A stretch of DNA of 64,000 nucleotides from Crocodylus rhombifer. Lineage: Eukaryota; Chordata; Crocodylia; Crocodylidae. Of the stretch, positions 1 through 11,189 are shown in pieces. The notes beneath the pieces were generated by a model. That model saw only the letters and a program-made list of their open reading frames with translations, did no database searches and was not told the DNA's origin. The stretch is from the NCBI GenBank assembly GCA_038503035.1, contig JAVSML010019181.1, forward strand, positions 1-64,000. The letters are read 5' to 3'. The position numbers were made by a program, and so were the translations under genes. Positions within the stretch are counted from its first letter, which is position 1; every line of letters begins with the position of its first letter.

Positions 1-1600
1 AAAAAAAAAAAAAAAAAGGAAGGGGAAAAAAAGAGAGAAGCCTTTAAATGAAACCGCCGAGGCTGTTATGAGAAGAAAGGCAATAATCCCGTCTCTAAAT
101 AACAGAGGGAAGGGAGAAGAGGGGGAGAAAAAAAAAAAGAAGAAGCGAATTCTTGCTCAGGGCTTTGCAAACGCCTCCAGGGCAGAGGATTAGGCTACAA
201 TTAGCTCAGCCCTTTGCTCTCGCCCTAGCTAATTTTTGCGATGAAAATGGGATTTTTTCCCCCCCTCCTTTTGGGGAAGATGTCCAGACGGAGGGGGAAA
301 AAAAACGGGGGGGAGGGGAAAAAAAGCGATAAAATAATAATCCCCCCAAATCCGGGCGGCCCCAGCCCCCGCCCCAAATCCCCTCGCTTCCCTCCTCGGC
401 GGCGGGAGCCTTTTGCTAACGGTTTGGGCTGCCAGCTCCTCTCCTTGCCTGGCTGGGGGGATAACGGTTTAATGTTGTGGAGTATCAGGCCACTGTCACG
501 TCCTTCAATAGACTTACTGAAAAGAAGAAGGAGGAAGGGGGGGGGGGGAAGCTGATTTTAATCATTGTCATTTGGTCTGATGTAATATTTCCCCAGGCGT
601 TTCCAACTAGGCATAAATTTTCAGCTCCCAAATAAGTAACACAGGGCACGTTTCTCACAGCTCTTGACTCTCCTGCTACAATTAGGGTCGCACCCGCTCT
701 GCACTTGTTGATAAACTAGCCCAAGTTTAAAATAATCCCCCAAATAATACGAATAATAATAACAGCCCAGGAGGGAAGCAGCCCTAGGCGGGAGGCGCGG
801 GGCCGGGGGCATGTGGGTGGGGGGAGCCTGGCTCCCCTCCCCTTCTCCCCCCCCCTTTTTTTTTCCCTTTCACCCTTTGCTAATGTCTCGCATTGTAAAC
901 GCCAAATTTCCTGTAGGCCATTAAAACCAAATGACGTCTATCGACATGCATTGTGCTATTGCAGAAAGCGCCCTGGCAGGCCGCCCCTGGCCAAAAGCGC
1001 CATTTCAATTATAGCGCACGGCTAGATGGAGATGTCTGCCATGAAGATTTCCCAGGCAGACAGGCAGCTCCGGGCTCGGCCACGGCGGCAGCCGCCTCCC
1101 CTCCGCTCCCCTCCCCTCCCCCGGCCCCGCAAACTTGCGGCGCGGGGCTCGCCGCCCGCTGCTGCCTCCACCCCGGGGGAGTTTACCTCGCACAAACTTT
1201 GGGCGCCTGGGGGTCACTGGCTGGATTGCTGCCAGCCCCAGGTGGCATAGTGCTCTGCCTCCTCTTCAGCCCTTCGCCAAGCCCCCGAATAAACTTTTTT
1301 TAAAAAAAAAAAAAAAAAAAAAAGCAAAAGAGAGTCGGGTCCCGGTGGTTTTGCACAGCATCCCCGTGGCTGAGGCAGTGCCACCCAACGTGGCATCTTC
1401 CTCCTCCCCCCGCCCCCACGCACGGGAGGTTTCCCCCGCAATAAACTTTCAGCAGCGTGTGTCCCCTGTGTGCGGAGCCCTGGGGACGGCTCTTTCCTTG
1501 ACCTCCCCCCTCCCCGCGTGGCTCCAGCGGGGTATTGCTGTGCAGCCCTTGGGGATGGGCTGTGGGGGTGGGGGGTGTGCACACTGCAAATAAAAGTCAG
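1..1600. promoter_or_regulatory. CpG-rich, possibly conserved regulatory block
   Basis: The block is rich in G/C and purine runs and has far more CpG than the next 30 kb. It alternates with AT-rich stretches that contain homeodomain-like TAAT cores, for instance near 555 and 725-770. A CRE-like TGACGTCT lies at 932-939, close to an octamer-like ATGCAT at 946. No convincing coding frame, TATA box or splice structure is seen; the short open frames are by-products of composition. In human, KCTD15 lies downstream of CHST8 in the same orientation, so this could be an upstream enhancer or CpG-island promoter of that neighbour. That link is inference from known gene order. Confidence 0.4.
1302..1323. 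repeat. Poly(A) tract
   Basis: About 22 consecutive A, directly after a short T run and within the CpG-rich block. No retroelement body is recognisable beside it. Confidence 0.8.
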
Positions 1601-4600
1601 GCTCTGTGGACCAGGAGGAGGTTAATTTTAAAACTCCAGCGCCTACTAGCCGCAAAGAACTGTAAGTGCAAAGAAGTTATGTAATTATTATTATTGTGTT
1701 GTTGTTGTAGTTGCAAAGGTCAAGCCATTTTTACAGTTAAAGGGAAATCAGAAGTGCTTGTCCTCACCCGAGAGCTCTTCCAACAGAGACAGGAGGTGAT
1801 GCGTGGGGCGGCCACTCTCCGCTCTCCTGACACTTCGGGCTGAGCGGGGAAGGCTGCAAACTGGTTGACTGCTCTTCTTTTTAAATCCCACCATCGAGGA
1901 ACAAAGTGGAGAAGGCAGAAGCCCCTCAAATTGAGGTTTCTGAAAGTTATCTTCCATGGCAGGAATAAACAGAAACTTTTTTTCCTAAGGGTAGTTTTTA
2001 TTTTTTTATTATTATTATTTTTTTTATTTTGAGAGAGAGCGTACAAACTACAGGAGAAGAGGGAAATTTTCTCATTAAAGTTACATCCCTGCAGTTAGTT
2101 CAATTACTTGATATATGCAGAAGATGTTGTAAATTTAAAGATTTAAATAGCTTACAAAGATGCCGGAGGCTCCATCAGTTAATTTCCTTAATTTATGGAT
2201 TTTTAGCTGAGCTTCTGAAATGAAAAGGAGAATGAGAACTAGGTCAGCTGAGAGATTTGCATCCAGTACAGACTCAGATTTGTTTTGCCTTGACCATCCT
2301 ACCAGCCCAGGTATGTTTTGTAGCTGGGGCAACTGTTTCTCCTTTGACCCTTGAGGCATGTCACTGTTTCACCTGTGACAGCGCAGTGCAAAAGGGTGGA
2401 TTTTATTTGCAGCTAACCTCTGAACATAAGGATGGCTTTGAAGAGCTGCTTCACCCTAGCACTGGACAAGAGCCTAGCCAAGTCATTTCCCTTTTACAGC
2501 ATTCTGTTCAACAAGTGCAGTTCCCCAGGGAGGGAGGGGAGAACTGAGATGTAATGCTTTGTGCAGCCAAAGTCAAATTATCTTCTTGGTGGGGCACAGA
2601 CTGAAGATCTGATAAAACTCAGCAAGTTGATTTTTTGTTTAATCTGTAGGTTGCTCAGCGCCAGTTGTAAAAGACATGTAAGAATCTTGAGCAGCAATGA
2701 AAACAACATACAGTCTAATGCTCCTGAATCAAGGCGCAGTAGAGCTTATAAAATTATCTTCCCGAACAACAAGTAGACATTGCTTCCTCACTCAACCCCA
2801 ACCCATCTCCACAAGGTGCCATACAGTTGTGCTGCATGATAATACATGGTGTGGTTAATACAGATCTTTTCCTGTTTGTTTGCAGATCAAAGCAAAGACA
2901 CAATAGCAGTTGAGGATGAAAAAGACAAGCATATTGATTGCAGGCAACTTGTTCGGCATTGTTTTTATGGTGACTAGAAAAGGACAATGTTCTTGAGAGG
3001 ATTTTTTTGCCCATACGAATGTAGAAGGTATTAAAGGTATACTGGATACCTCTATATGCACTCACTTAGTTCTTTCTTCTCACTCAAGTGTGTGGATGCT
3101 TCTTTGTTGTTGTGTTCAATATGTATGAATATATACATATGAATTAATACTTAAAAGATTGATACAAACTAAACAGTTTTAGGAAGCAACATTGCAATAT
3201 GATTAGTATTGGTGTTCATGATTTACCATTTCTTTTCCCACTAGATGAAGTTTCTAAGATTTGCAAGGTACATGTCAAGGACGGGTATATAAATGGATTT
3301 TTATTTATTCACAACTCCAAGACTAATTGCTTCTCTTTGCCTGAAGGCCAAGAGATTGGTTTTAATATGACACTTCAAAAGTATTCATAGAACTACAGAG
3401 ATACTAAGTGTCATTGTTTAAGAGAGAAATCTCACTATGGTACTTGTGACCCTGAAAATAAAATCTTCCACTTTATTTTGAATTCTAACATTGTTGTTTT
3501 TCAGAGTTTCTCTTAAAGCTCAACTATTAAAAAAAGGTACAAAGGAAAATACTAAATACTATGCAGCAAACACAAAAGAAACAATTTTACAAGTGAGCAT
3601 AACTTATTTTCTTAACCATATGATTATGCCCTTTTTAAAACAAACCAAAATTTATGACATAAAAATTTCTGAGCTCAGATTTAGAATGTTGTAATTAAAT
3701 CAGATAGGTCAGAGGATAGCTTTCCTTAAGTGTTTTAAAAGTTCTTGACTAAATGTCAAACATGTATTTTATGAAGGTATTAAATAGCACAGATAGTAAA
3801 AAATAATTTTCTTTATTAATACTTCTTTCTTTCCTATTGCAGATCTTTAACTATGGATTGAAATGGACAGAACCATTTTGCATTTCATCTGGTTCCATCT
3901 TGTTATCCCATAGTTTAAATTTGATTTTGGTAAGGATGCTGATCAAATAATGTTTTGTCAGCCTTACTCAGCATTGAAATAGAAGCCTTGTTAAAGTCAC
4001 TACATTTCAGCTTTCAACAACCTCTGCTCATGCTATCCTGAAACAACACGTCATGTGTATTTAATATCAAGGAATTTAAAATAAGAAATATTGCGAACTC
4101 ATGCACAACTTCAGTTTTTCAGTCATATAACTCCTTTCAGTCCAGCTTTTTTGGGGCTTTAAAATAATCATCTTTGAAAATTAGGAAGCATATCAACAAA
4201 TGTTGAATTTAGTGGAAATAAAACCACCTTGTTTCCATGAATACTGGAATCTCAATAACAGCTTCTTAAATATTATTTCTTACTTATTCCAAAAAAGAAT
4301 CTTAATAAATATGAACATTGCAGTCTGTGCTCAGTATTGTTGTCACATAGGCCTTGCTCTGCTTCACCATTTTACTCCTCCACTCACCTGGTTTGTGTTA
4401 TGTCTAAAATTAAGGGCTGATGCTGCTTTCACAGAAGTCAATTATAATTCTGCCTTCAAAAAGTCCAGGATCAGATCCAAAGATTATAATGACTTGGAAC
4501 AAAGACCTAGGCTTTGGATTTCTGTAAGGTGCTTCATGTTGTTTTTGGACGTTTTATAAAGTATCAATAATAACAATTAAAGATACTGATCACTTGAGAA

Positions 4601-4633
4601 TATTTTTAAAATCCAAGTACTGAACTCTGAAGA
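1601..4633. other. Non-coding, AT-rich
   Basis: No gene recognised. Open frames are short and show no domain. The CpG excess of the first 1.6 kb fades here. A small palindromic relic near 4405-4480 is listed separately. Confidence 0.6.
4405..4480. repeat. Palindromic relic of the GAAGTCAAT repeat type
   Basis: GGGCTGATGCTGCTTTCAC and, further on, GTCCAGGATCAGATCC form loosely inverted arms around CAGAAGTCAAT. This resembles an ancient palindromic repeat common in amniote genomes. It is degraded, and the assignment is from pattern memory only. Confidence 0.3.
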
Positions 4634-5070
4634 ATTAGGGATACTAGGGTTGTGTCTACACTGCTATGGAGGATCCATCTTAATGACACCCTCAAGTCAT
4701 GAATACCAACCTCCACTAAAAAACCCTAAGTTCAACCCCCAGCTTCAGTCCGACTTAACCCAGAAGGTCTGGTGAACTTCAGGCTGGACAACCCCAATGT
4801 GTTTTGTTCCACATGCACAGGAAGTCTGCCAGCCACAATCCTACAACTCTCAGTCCTAATTTCTGCCTCTTCTTCACCCCAGTTTGTGTCTCTGCTGCCT
4901 GTCATGAAAGTCAAGCCAGAAGAAAAGAGAAGTAGTCTGCAATATATTCTTAGGATGGCTCTGATAGAGAAACAGGAAATGCAGTGAATACAGCAGCAAG
5001 GCAGGCCATAAGGTAAGATATAGATGGGACAGTTCATGTGGCTGGGGCTGGCTGAGGGCCACACTTAACT
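4634..5070. repeat. Possible DNA-transposon fragment
   Basis: It begins TACTAGGGTTGTGTCTACAC, which resembles a terminal sequence of short DNA transposons in reptiles. No matching inverted end is found within 1 kb, so the element is either truncated or misidentified. The minus-strand open frame across this area (4874-5500) has no recognisable domain. Confidence 0.25.
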
Positions 5071-5699
5071 GGTGTAAATATAACATATGTGGCACTTCTT
5101 TTAAACCTAAGATCTTCATTATGAGTGACGCTTCTCCCTGTTCATGGCTCCGTGGCCATTGTCTCATAAAGGTACTTTTGTCTGAGGGGGAAAAGGAACT
5201 GCTGAGTGAAAAATGCTTCCGAAATAATTTCTGGACCCAAGAAACCCTTGCAGCATTTATAAGCGTGGGCAGAACCGGGCCTTCTCTCTGGAAAAATGAG
5301 GTTACACAGAGAAGTACATAAGAAACAAGACCAAGATGCAGCAGGTCTTGTAACCAGCCCTCGTATTTTAACAACAGAGAATGAGATTGACCCAGAGGAT
5401 GTGACAAGTTGGTGAGATGAGTTTCAGACTGGAAATATTCTGCCCATGTGGAGAAGCAATTATTTGGGTCAGAAACCTCAAAAGATAAAATACCTTGCAC
5501 AGCCCAACACTTCTTGGTTCTGTCAGCAGGAAAAAATAAAAAATGAAGTAGGGAAATTTACCAGAGCAGACAAGGACATGGAATGGGTTTAAAGCCAACT
5601 GTAGTGGTAGTCAGACCGTAATGAGAAGTTCATCTTGGTGTTTCCCAGTCAGACTGGCATCATAGTTTGCCATTGGTTGGGTGAGGAGGAATGTCATGG

Positions 5700-5812
5700 G
5701 AGTGACCTGAAGAAGACACTCCAGGTGAAAGTTTGTCTAAGTCTACCCCAACACAAGTCTATTCCACGCAGTTGGTCCAATAAAAGATATCATCTGCAAA
5801 AAACCTTGTCTT
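5700..5812 (+). repeat. Dispersed repeat with CCTGAAGAAG / GTTGGTCCAATAAAAGATAT motifs
   Basis: CCTGAAGAAG (5706), GTGAAAGTTTGTCTAA (about 5725) and GTTGGTCCAATAAAAGATAT (from 5771) occur in the order and spacing of a dispersed repeat I remember from many sauropsid genomes. Its class is not certain to me. The copy is decayed and lacks clear ends. Confidence 0.45.
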
Positions 5813-7174
5813 ATGGGAGCATTAGTTATGACTGTACAAATAAGGAATTTTGATGATTACAGAATCTGTAAATTGTGTCCTTCTCTCTCCTTAAGTATTC
5901 TGCAATTTTCTTTATCAGACAGTCTGACTGCTATGTGAATTACAAGACATTATTCTACTGAAATGCCTAAATATAGTTGGATTTTTAAAAATTGCCCATT
6001 ATTCAACTCCCTGTTCACAGCTGCAAACACTTGACAATACCTGTATTATATATTGGAAATAATCTTCAGAACAAACTGCAGCATCCATTAGCTTAAGCAC
6101 ACTTAGATTAGGCAAGAAATACATTACAGAAAGTATTTTTTCACATCATAGAAAGTACTTTATTCTCATTTTCTGTTCCTGACTGTTAACAACAAAAATA
6201 GCACCCAAAAATGCTATTTAATTAATCAATACATGCAACATTTTTTCAATACAGTATTGCCCAGATTTTTTTTTAGATTGTCATTCTGTAAGGTTCTCTC
6301 ACATCTTTTTAAACAGCCAATTTTAAGGCGGATTTCTTAATGTACATTTGTAACTTGCATCATATTAGCCTTTTGCTACTTGTTAAATAAAGATTAGCCA
6401 TATTATATATGTCACAGATGAGAAAGCACTTGCATGAATTAATTGAATCCATTCGTTGGTTTATTACAGACACAAAGTAACCCAAAGAGTGTCACAAATC
6501 CACATGGTGTCCCTGAGTGCTTGATTTTGCATATGGATCGCTGACTTAGCTGAACGATGTATAAAATCCTGTGTACTCAGACGACTCCCTGTTGAATACA
6601 CATCTAAGGAAGGTTCTTTTTTCCAACTAAGGTCTGGAATACTCAAAAATGTTTCTGAATGGTAGGATACAATGAACTGGTGAAAAGGGATACAAACTTC
6701 ATTTTGCGTCTAATCTTAATGTATTTAAAGGCTCTCTGGGCACAAACATATCAGGAAGTATTTCTAATGCATCTGTCTTGGTAATCATCCTCTTCACCAT
6801 CTAAATAATTGTCCTCTTCATCATCTCTTCTATAAGTAAATATATTGATTAAGGGCTTTGATGCAGGCAAAGAGAAGAGGAGGAATGATGTTGGTTGTGG
6901 AAACTGAAGAGGAGTTTTAGGCCCTAGAATTAATTTTGGATGAGATCAGTTCTAATGTAAATGGTTTGCAAGTTGCTGTAATCCCTTTTGACAATAAAGT
7001 ATAGACAGATACATTCTCTTGAGACAGACAATACATGATGAATTCTCAGCTATTAAAGCAGAGGTGAATTTAATGGGTTCTGAGGAGAAAGTTAAACATG
7101 TCTATGTTGCAAAACACATGAATGACAGAAAACAAAATTCTCAACTGGAGCTGAGAAATGCTCAAAAACTAAAT
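5813..7174. other. Non-coding, nothing recognised
   Basis: AT-rich sequence with only short open frames and no recognisable repeat ends or RNA genes. Confidence 0.6.
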
Positions 7175-7935
7175 TTGTTGTCGTTGGCATTCCCTTGATG
7201 TGAGGATGGCAGTCTTCCAGTAAATAGGGAAGTCATCGGTGAGTCCAGAGATGACTGAGGAGGCTGATTTGAGATCCTCATGTTTGACTGCAGATGTGAC
7301 AAAAAGTTCCAGGAGGGAGGAGTAGATCCTGGTGATGTCAGGTCACAGTTCTTTCTTGAGAGAGAAGTTTGCTCAGAAAGACTGATGCCTTGTCGTACCT
7401 CATGGTGCCATTGGAGATGATTCAGTGCTTCAGTCTCCTAATTTAGGTACTGATGTTTGTATCTCATTCCTTCAGGTTGATCTTCAAGGTGTCCATGAGT
7501 CGACTTTTGCCCCCCCACCCAGAGCAGTGACCATCAATGAATTGGAAATATAGGACCTTTTTTGGGAGATGGTTGTCAAGCATCTTTATGACACGTCCTG
7601 TCCAGCAGAACTAGTTTTATATGAACATGGCTTCAATGCTGGTGGTGTTTGCTTGAGCCAGAACACTGGTGTTCATCCGTCTGTCCTTTCAATTGATATG
7701 GAAGACTTTCTGAAGACAACACTGATGGTAACATTTTAGAGCTTTTAGGTGCCTCCAGTATGTTGTCCAAGTTTCACTCCTATTCAAGATGGAGATGACA
7801 ACCTGGTAGACAAGAAGTATGATTTGAGTCCTAATGTTATGATTATCAAAGACACAATTCTGGAGACTTCCAAAGGCATTGCTGGCAGATTTTTATCCAG
7901 CATTGAATGCCATCAGCTGTGTTTATTTTTTTGAA
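7175..7935 (-). mobile_element. Non-LTR retrotransposon, 3' part of ORF2 and tail (decayed)
   Basis: Translating the minus strand with a few frame repairs gives the C-terminal part of a LINE-type reverse transcriptase polyprotein. The recognisable pieces in order are a segment reading SASNAFG, then VFDNHNIRTQ, SETWTTYWRHLKAL, TSVLAQANTTSIEAM and DNHLPKKVLY. These match the thumb and linker region of a widespread LINE family. Stops and frameshifts show that it is dead. The tail ends near 7175. The clade was not determined. Its partner half lies on the plus strand from about 7938. Confidence 0.7.
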
Positions 7936-7937
7936 GA

Positions 7938-8990
7938 AGTGGTGACTCAGGTAGGGGAAATGCTCATCAAAGCCATTCTGCAACACCCCGACACCTTGCA
8001 GCTCCACCAACTTATCAAGAAGCCTTCAGAGCTGCTAAGCAGATGAACAAAGCATATAGTCCTGATGGAATACCAGCTGAAATGTATAAGCGAGGTGGAA
8101 AGGCTCTTTCACCAACTACACATCATTATTATGAAAATCTGAAGATATGAACAGATTTCCAGTGACTTGAGAGATGCCAGAATCATTACCATATAGAAGA
8201 AAGGAGGATACTGATAGATTGGATTGCAGCAGTTATCATGGTAATGTGCTCCTGTTCATACCTGGGAAGATCCTTGCCTGCATTTTCCTTAATAGCCTCA
8301 CTTTCCTCAGTGAGGAGACTACCTGTGTCCCAATTTGATTTCAGAACATTCAGAGGTTTAAAAGTTATGGTCTTTGTTGCTCAACAGCTGCAGGAAAGGC
8401 ACCATGAGCAACACTGAGACCTTTACATGGCCTTCATTAGACTGAGTAAGGCGTTTGTTTCAATCAAAAGAGAGGCCCTATGGAAGATCCTGATGAGATT
8501 TGGATGCTCACCAAAATTTGTTACCATTATCAGACGTCTTCACAATGATATGACAATGACAATCCTAAGCAATGGCTCAGAAACAAACTCCTTTGCTATT
8601 AGAACTGGAGTCAAGCAAAGATGTATAATTGCACCAACACTATCTTCCATCTATATCACCGCTATTCTGCATCTCATTGCTGATAGACTTCCATCTGGAG
8701 TCAGCAACCAGTATTACATGGACAGGAATTTCTTTGACATCAACTGGTTACAGTCCAAATACAAGATAACCAACATGTTCATTACCAATCTCAAATATGC
8801 TGATGATTGTGTCATGTGTGCTTAATTTAAAAGCTCCAGGTCACTCTTGATCATTTCTGTGAAGCATATAAAATGACTGGACTCACTATCAGCTTCATGA
8901 AAACCAAGATTCTTTACCAACCCACCCCAAACCAGCCAGTTGCCCCTCCATCTATTACAGTTAGAGGGCAATCCTCAGTGAAAAAATGAA
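7938..8990 (+). pseudogene. Non-LTR retrotransposon reverse transcriptase, 5' part (decayed, inverted)
   Basis: Plus-strand translation gives reverse transcriptase blocks in order: SPDGIPAEMYKRGG near 8060, a decayed PGKIL block near 8260, then a 132-codon open frame at 8427-8825. That frame carries AFIRLSKAFVSIKREALWKI, GVKQRCIIAPTLSSIY and the catalytic-type KYADDCVMCA. It is followed by FCEAYKMTGLTISFMKTKI near 8850. Frameshifts and stops lie upstream, and the usual aspartate in the LSKAFD motif is V. The copy is non-functional. Homology fades near 8990, just before the block with which the minus-strand half begins. Confidence 0.75.
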
Positions 8991-10740
8991 TTAGGGTTCA
9001 CAATATACATCTGTGGGAGAATGATGATGAATTGGGGACCACTGTGGGACTCATTGGCACTAAAGATCATTGAAGGGGCATGCAACAAAAAGAAGGAAGG
9101 AAGGATGGATACTACTGTCCTCATGAAAGACAGCCTTTATTTGTGGAGCGGATGGAGTTTTTATTTTTTTATTTGATCCCTATGGTACCATGGGGCTGGC
9201 TTCTGTTTTTCATTCTAGTCCCTTTGTTTCATTCCTGTGGCATTCAGGGGCACTTTTGTTTGGTGCATATCCAAACTATCCATCCCCTTGAAGGTTGGCA
9301 TTATATCAGAGGTGTAGTAGATGGAAAATGGTGTACTCCATCCATCCTCAACTAGCCTCTTGGGGATAGGTGTTAGCTAAGCTTGAATTTACATAGGACC
9401 CAAGAATCAGGGATTTTTAACTAGCTCTTGGATGGCCCTTTTCTTCCACTGTACTGCTTTCCATGCAACAATGATTCTGGGACTTTATTTTGTCCTATTC
9501 TTGGGCCTTAGAAAGGCATGTGCTCAGAGGGCTGTTTTTGGTTAAAACAGCAGAGACAAATATTCTGTATGTGGAAAACTGGGGATGATATTTCAAAGAG
9601 AATCCTGACTCTGCAGAATTTTGAACATGACTAGCGCCAATACAAATGCATCAGCTCAATTATATTAAATGAATAAAGCAGACATGCCAACACTCTGACA
9701 TGCAGACAGTTTGCAAACAACTAAGTCATGCATATTTTCCTAGCAAGCATTTTGGAAGATGCATCAGTCTTGAGGAGGTGTGCTGTTAGGTCCTTAAAAC
9801 GCAGGGATCGTTCTTTTTTCTTGAGTCATATGCAACTGCTCAGATGAAACCAGAATCTTGCCCTGGATAGAATGTCTTTGCCTTTATGGGCCTGATTTCC
9901 TTACTCATGAGAATTAAGACATAATCCTATTTTAAAATATGCAGTGATTCTTGCTATAAATGGGAGTTCTACACAGGAAAAAGGATACATGCTACTTTAT
10001 TTTTGGAGATATCCAACTTTCTTGTTCAGCCTCTTTTGCATGTTTTATTATAATGCATTGCAACCTTGTCCATCAAAATCATCAAAGCTAGTTAAAGGAG
10101 AGCAATGGTATTTAATATTCAGCTTTTACTTTACAGTCGATTTTTGAATTGTGGAATTTGCAGGAAGAGCTTTTCAGCAAATTTAGCTTGAAATAAAAAT
10201 GATTTGGTGTTACGGCACTCAGTGTAGCACACTTATTAAACTAGTTTATAGTAACAATTATGCTCTTATATTTCTGTCCATTTTAGGAACATTATACAAG
10301 TTCACTTCAATTTGGTGGAGAGAAAAATTAAATATGCAGTAAGCCATTATTCAGTTTAACTTCCTGATGTTAATTTTTTCAGGCTAGGCCTGCACTGAAC
10401 GATTTCCTGACATAAATAGTTCATTTGTGAAAAGATATGTTTAAAATGTCTGAGGCTCCCATTGATTACTTGTCTATTGCTCGTATTCCTTTTTCATTGC
10501 GCCCGCACACAGTGTATCCCAGTGATACTAGGTATGGATACTTGTTTCCCTGCTTTGCTCAAAATGTCCATGCCCATGGAGCTCCATCCCAAATTATTCT
10601 GCTGGACCACTACCTTTTTCTAAAATTCTTCCTCAAGAATATACCACAAGAGATCAGCCAGCTAATGATGGCTATGATAAGTGGCAATCAGGAATTGATC
10701 ATTTTATTTATTAAGATACATAAGTAGCAATAAGCATTCA
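8991..10740. other. Non-coding, nothing recognised
   Basis: No gene or clear repeat. The short open frames (for example 9080-9355 and 10437-10727) have no domain, no plausible splice context and normal background composition. Confidence 0.55.
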
Positions 10741-10774
10741 AGATGTTGTGCGACCAGGGGGAACCATCAAGCTG
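10741..10774. repeat. 34-bp dispersed core, copy 1
   Basis: Matches 13610-13643 at about 31 of 34 positions, including the shared run CAGGGGGAACCATCAAGCTG. The flanks differ from those of the second copy, and show only a weak inverted relation of their own over about 25-30 bases. The family is unknown to me. Confidence 0.55.
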
Positions 10775-10781
10775 TGTCATG

Positions 10782-11187
10782 TTACCTTGTTACTTTTATT
10801 CTTCATGCCTTCTCCTCTTCCTCCTTTTGTTTCTCATGCTCATTTGTTGTGTCTGATTTCAAAATACATTTTGAACTTTCTGGACAATCACCATGTTCCC
10901 TTGTGTAAAGCCTTTGTATAAAAAACATAGGAAGTTTTTGCACAAAGGAAACCTGGTCCTGACTTGAGCTTCCAGACATTATATGGTGAATATTGATCCT
11001 AACATGCTATCAGACTTCAGATCAACACAGCTAACCATGTCTCTAACATGCTACTGCTACCACTTAGATTTGGGATCTAGCTCACATTTTTCTTCCTTGT
11101 TTAGTTTAGACAGCACTCTTAAATTTACAAAATAAAATCTTTGTATCTTATCTGATGTCCTTTGTGAGCTTGTTACAAGGTAACACA
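10782..11187. mobile_element. Possible small DNA transposon bounded by inverted ends
   Basis: TGTTACCTTGTTAC near 10780 and GTTACAAGGTAACA near 11175 are near-perfect inverses (13 of 14) about 400 bases apart. No target duplication is apparent, and the pair could be chance. A stretch near 11030 (AGATCAACACAGCTAACCA) resembles the end of another old dispersed repeat. Confidence 0.25.
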
Positions 11188-11189
11188 TT

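Noticed and set aside
1214..1655. Several overlapping open frames in the CpG-rich block
   Set aside because: They encode proline/glycine-rich and poly-K/poly-F runs from homopolymers, with no domain and no start or splice support.
4874..5500. 208-codon minus-strand open frame
   Set aside because: No recognisable domain, no splice context, partly in repeat-like sequence; treated as chance.
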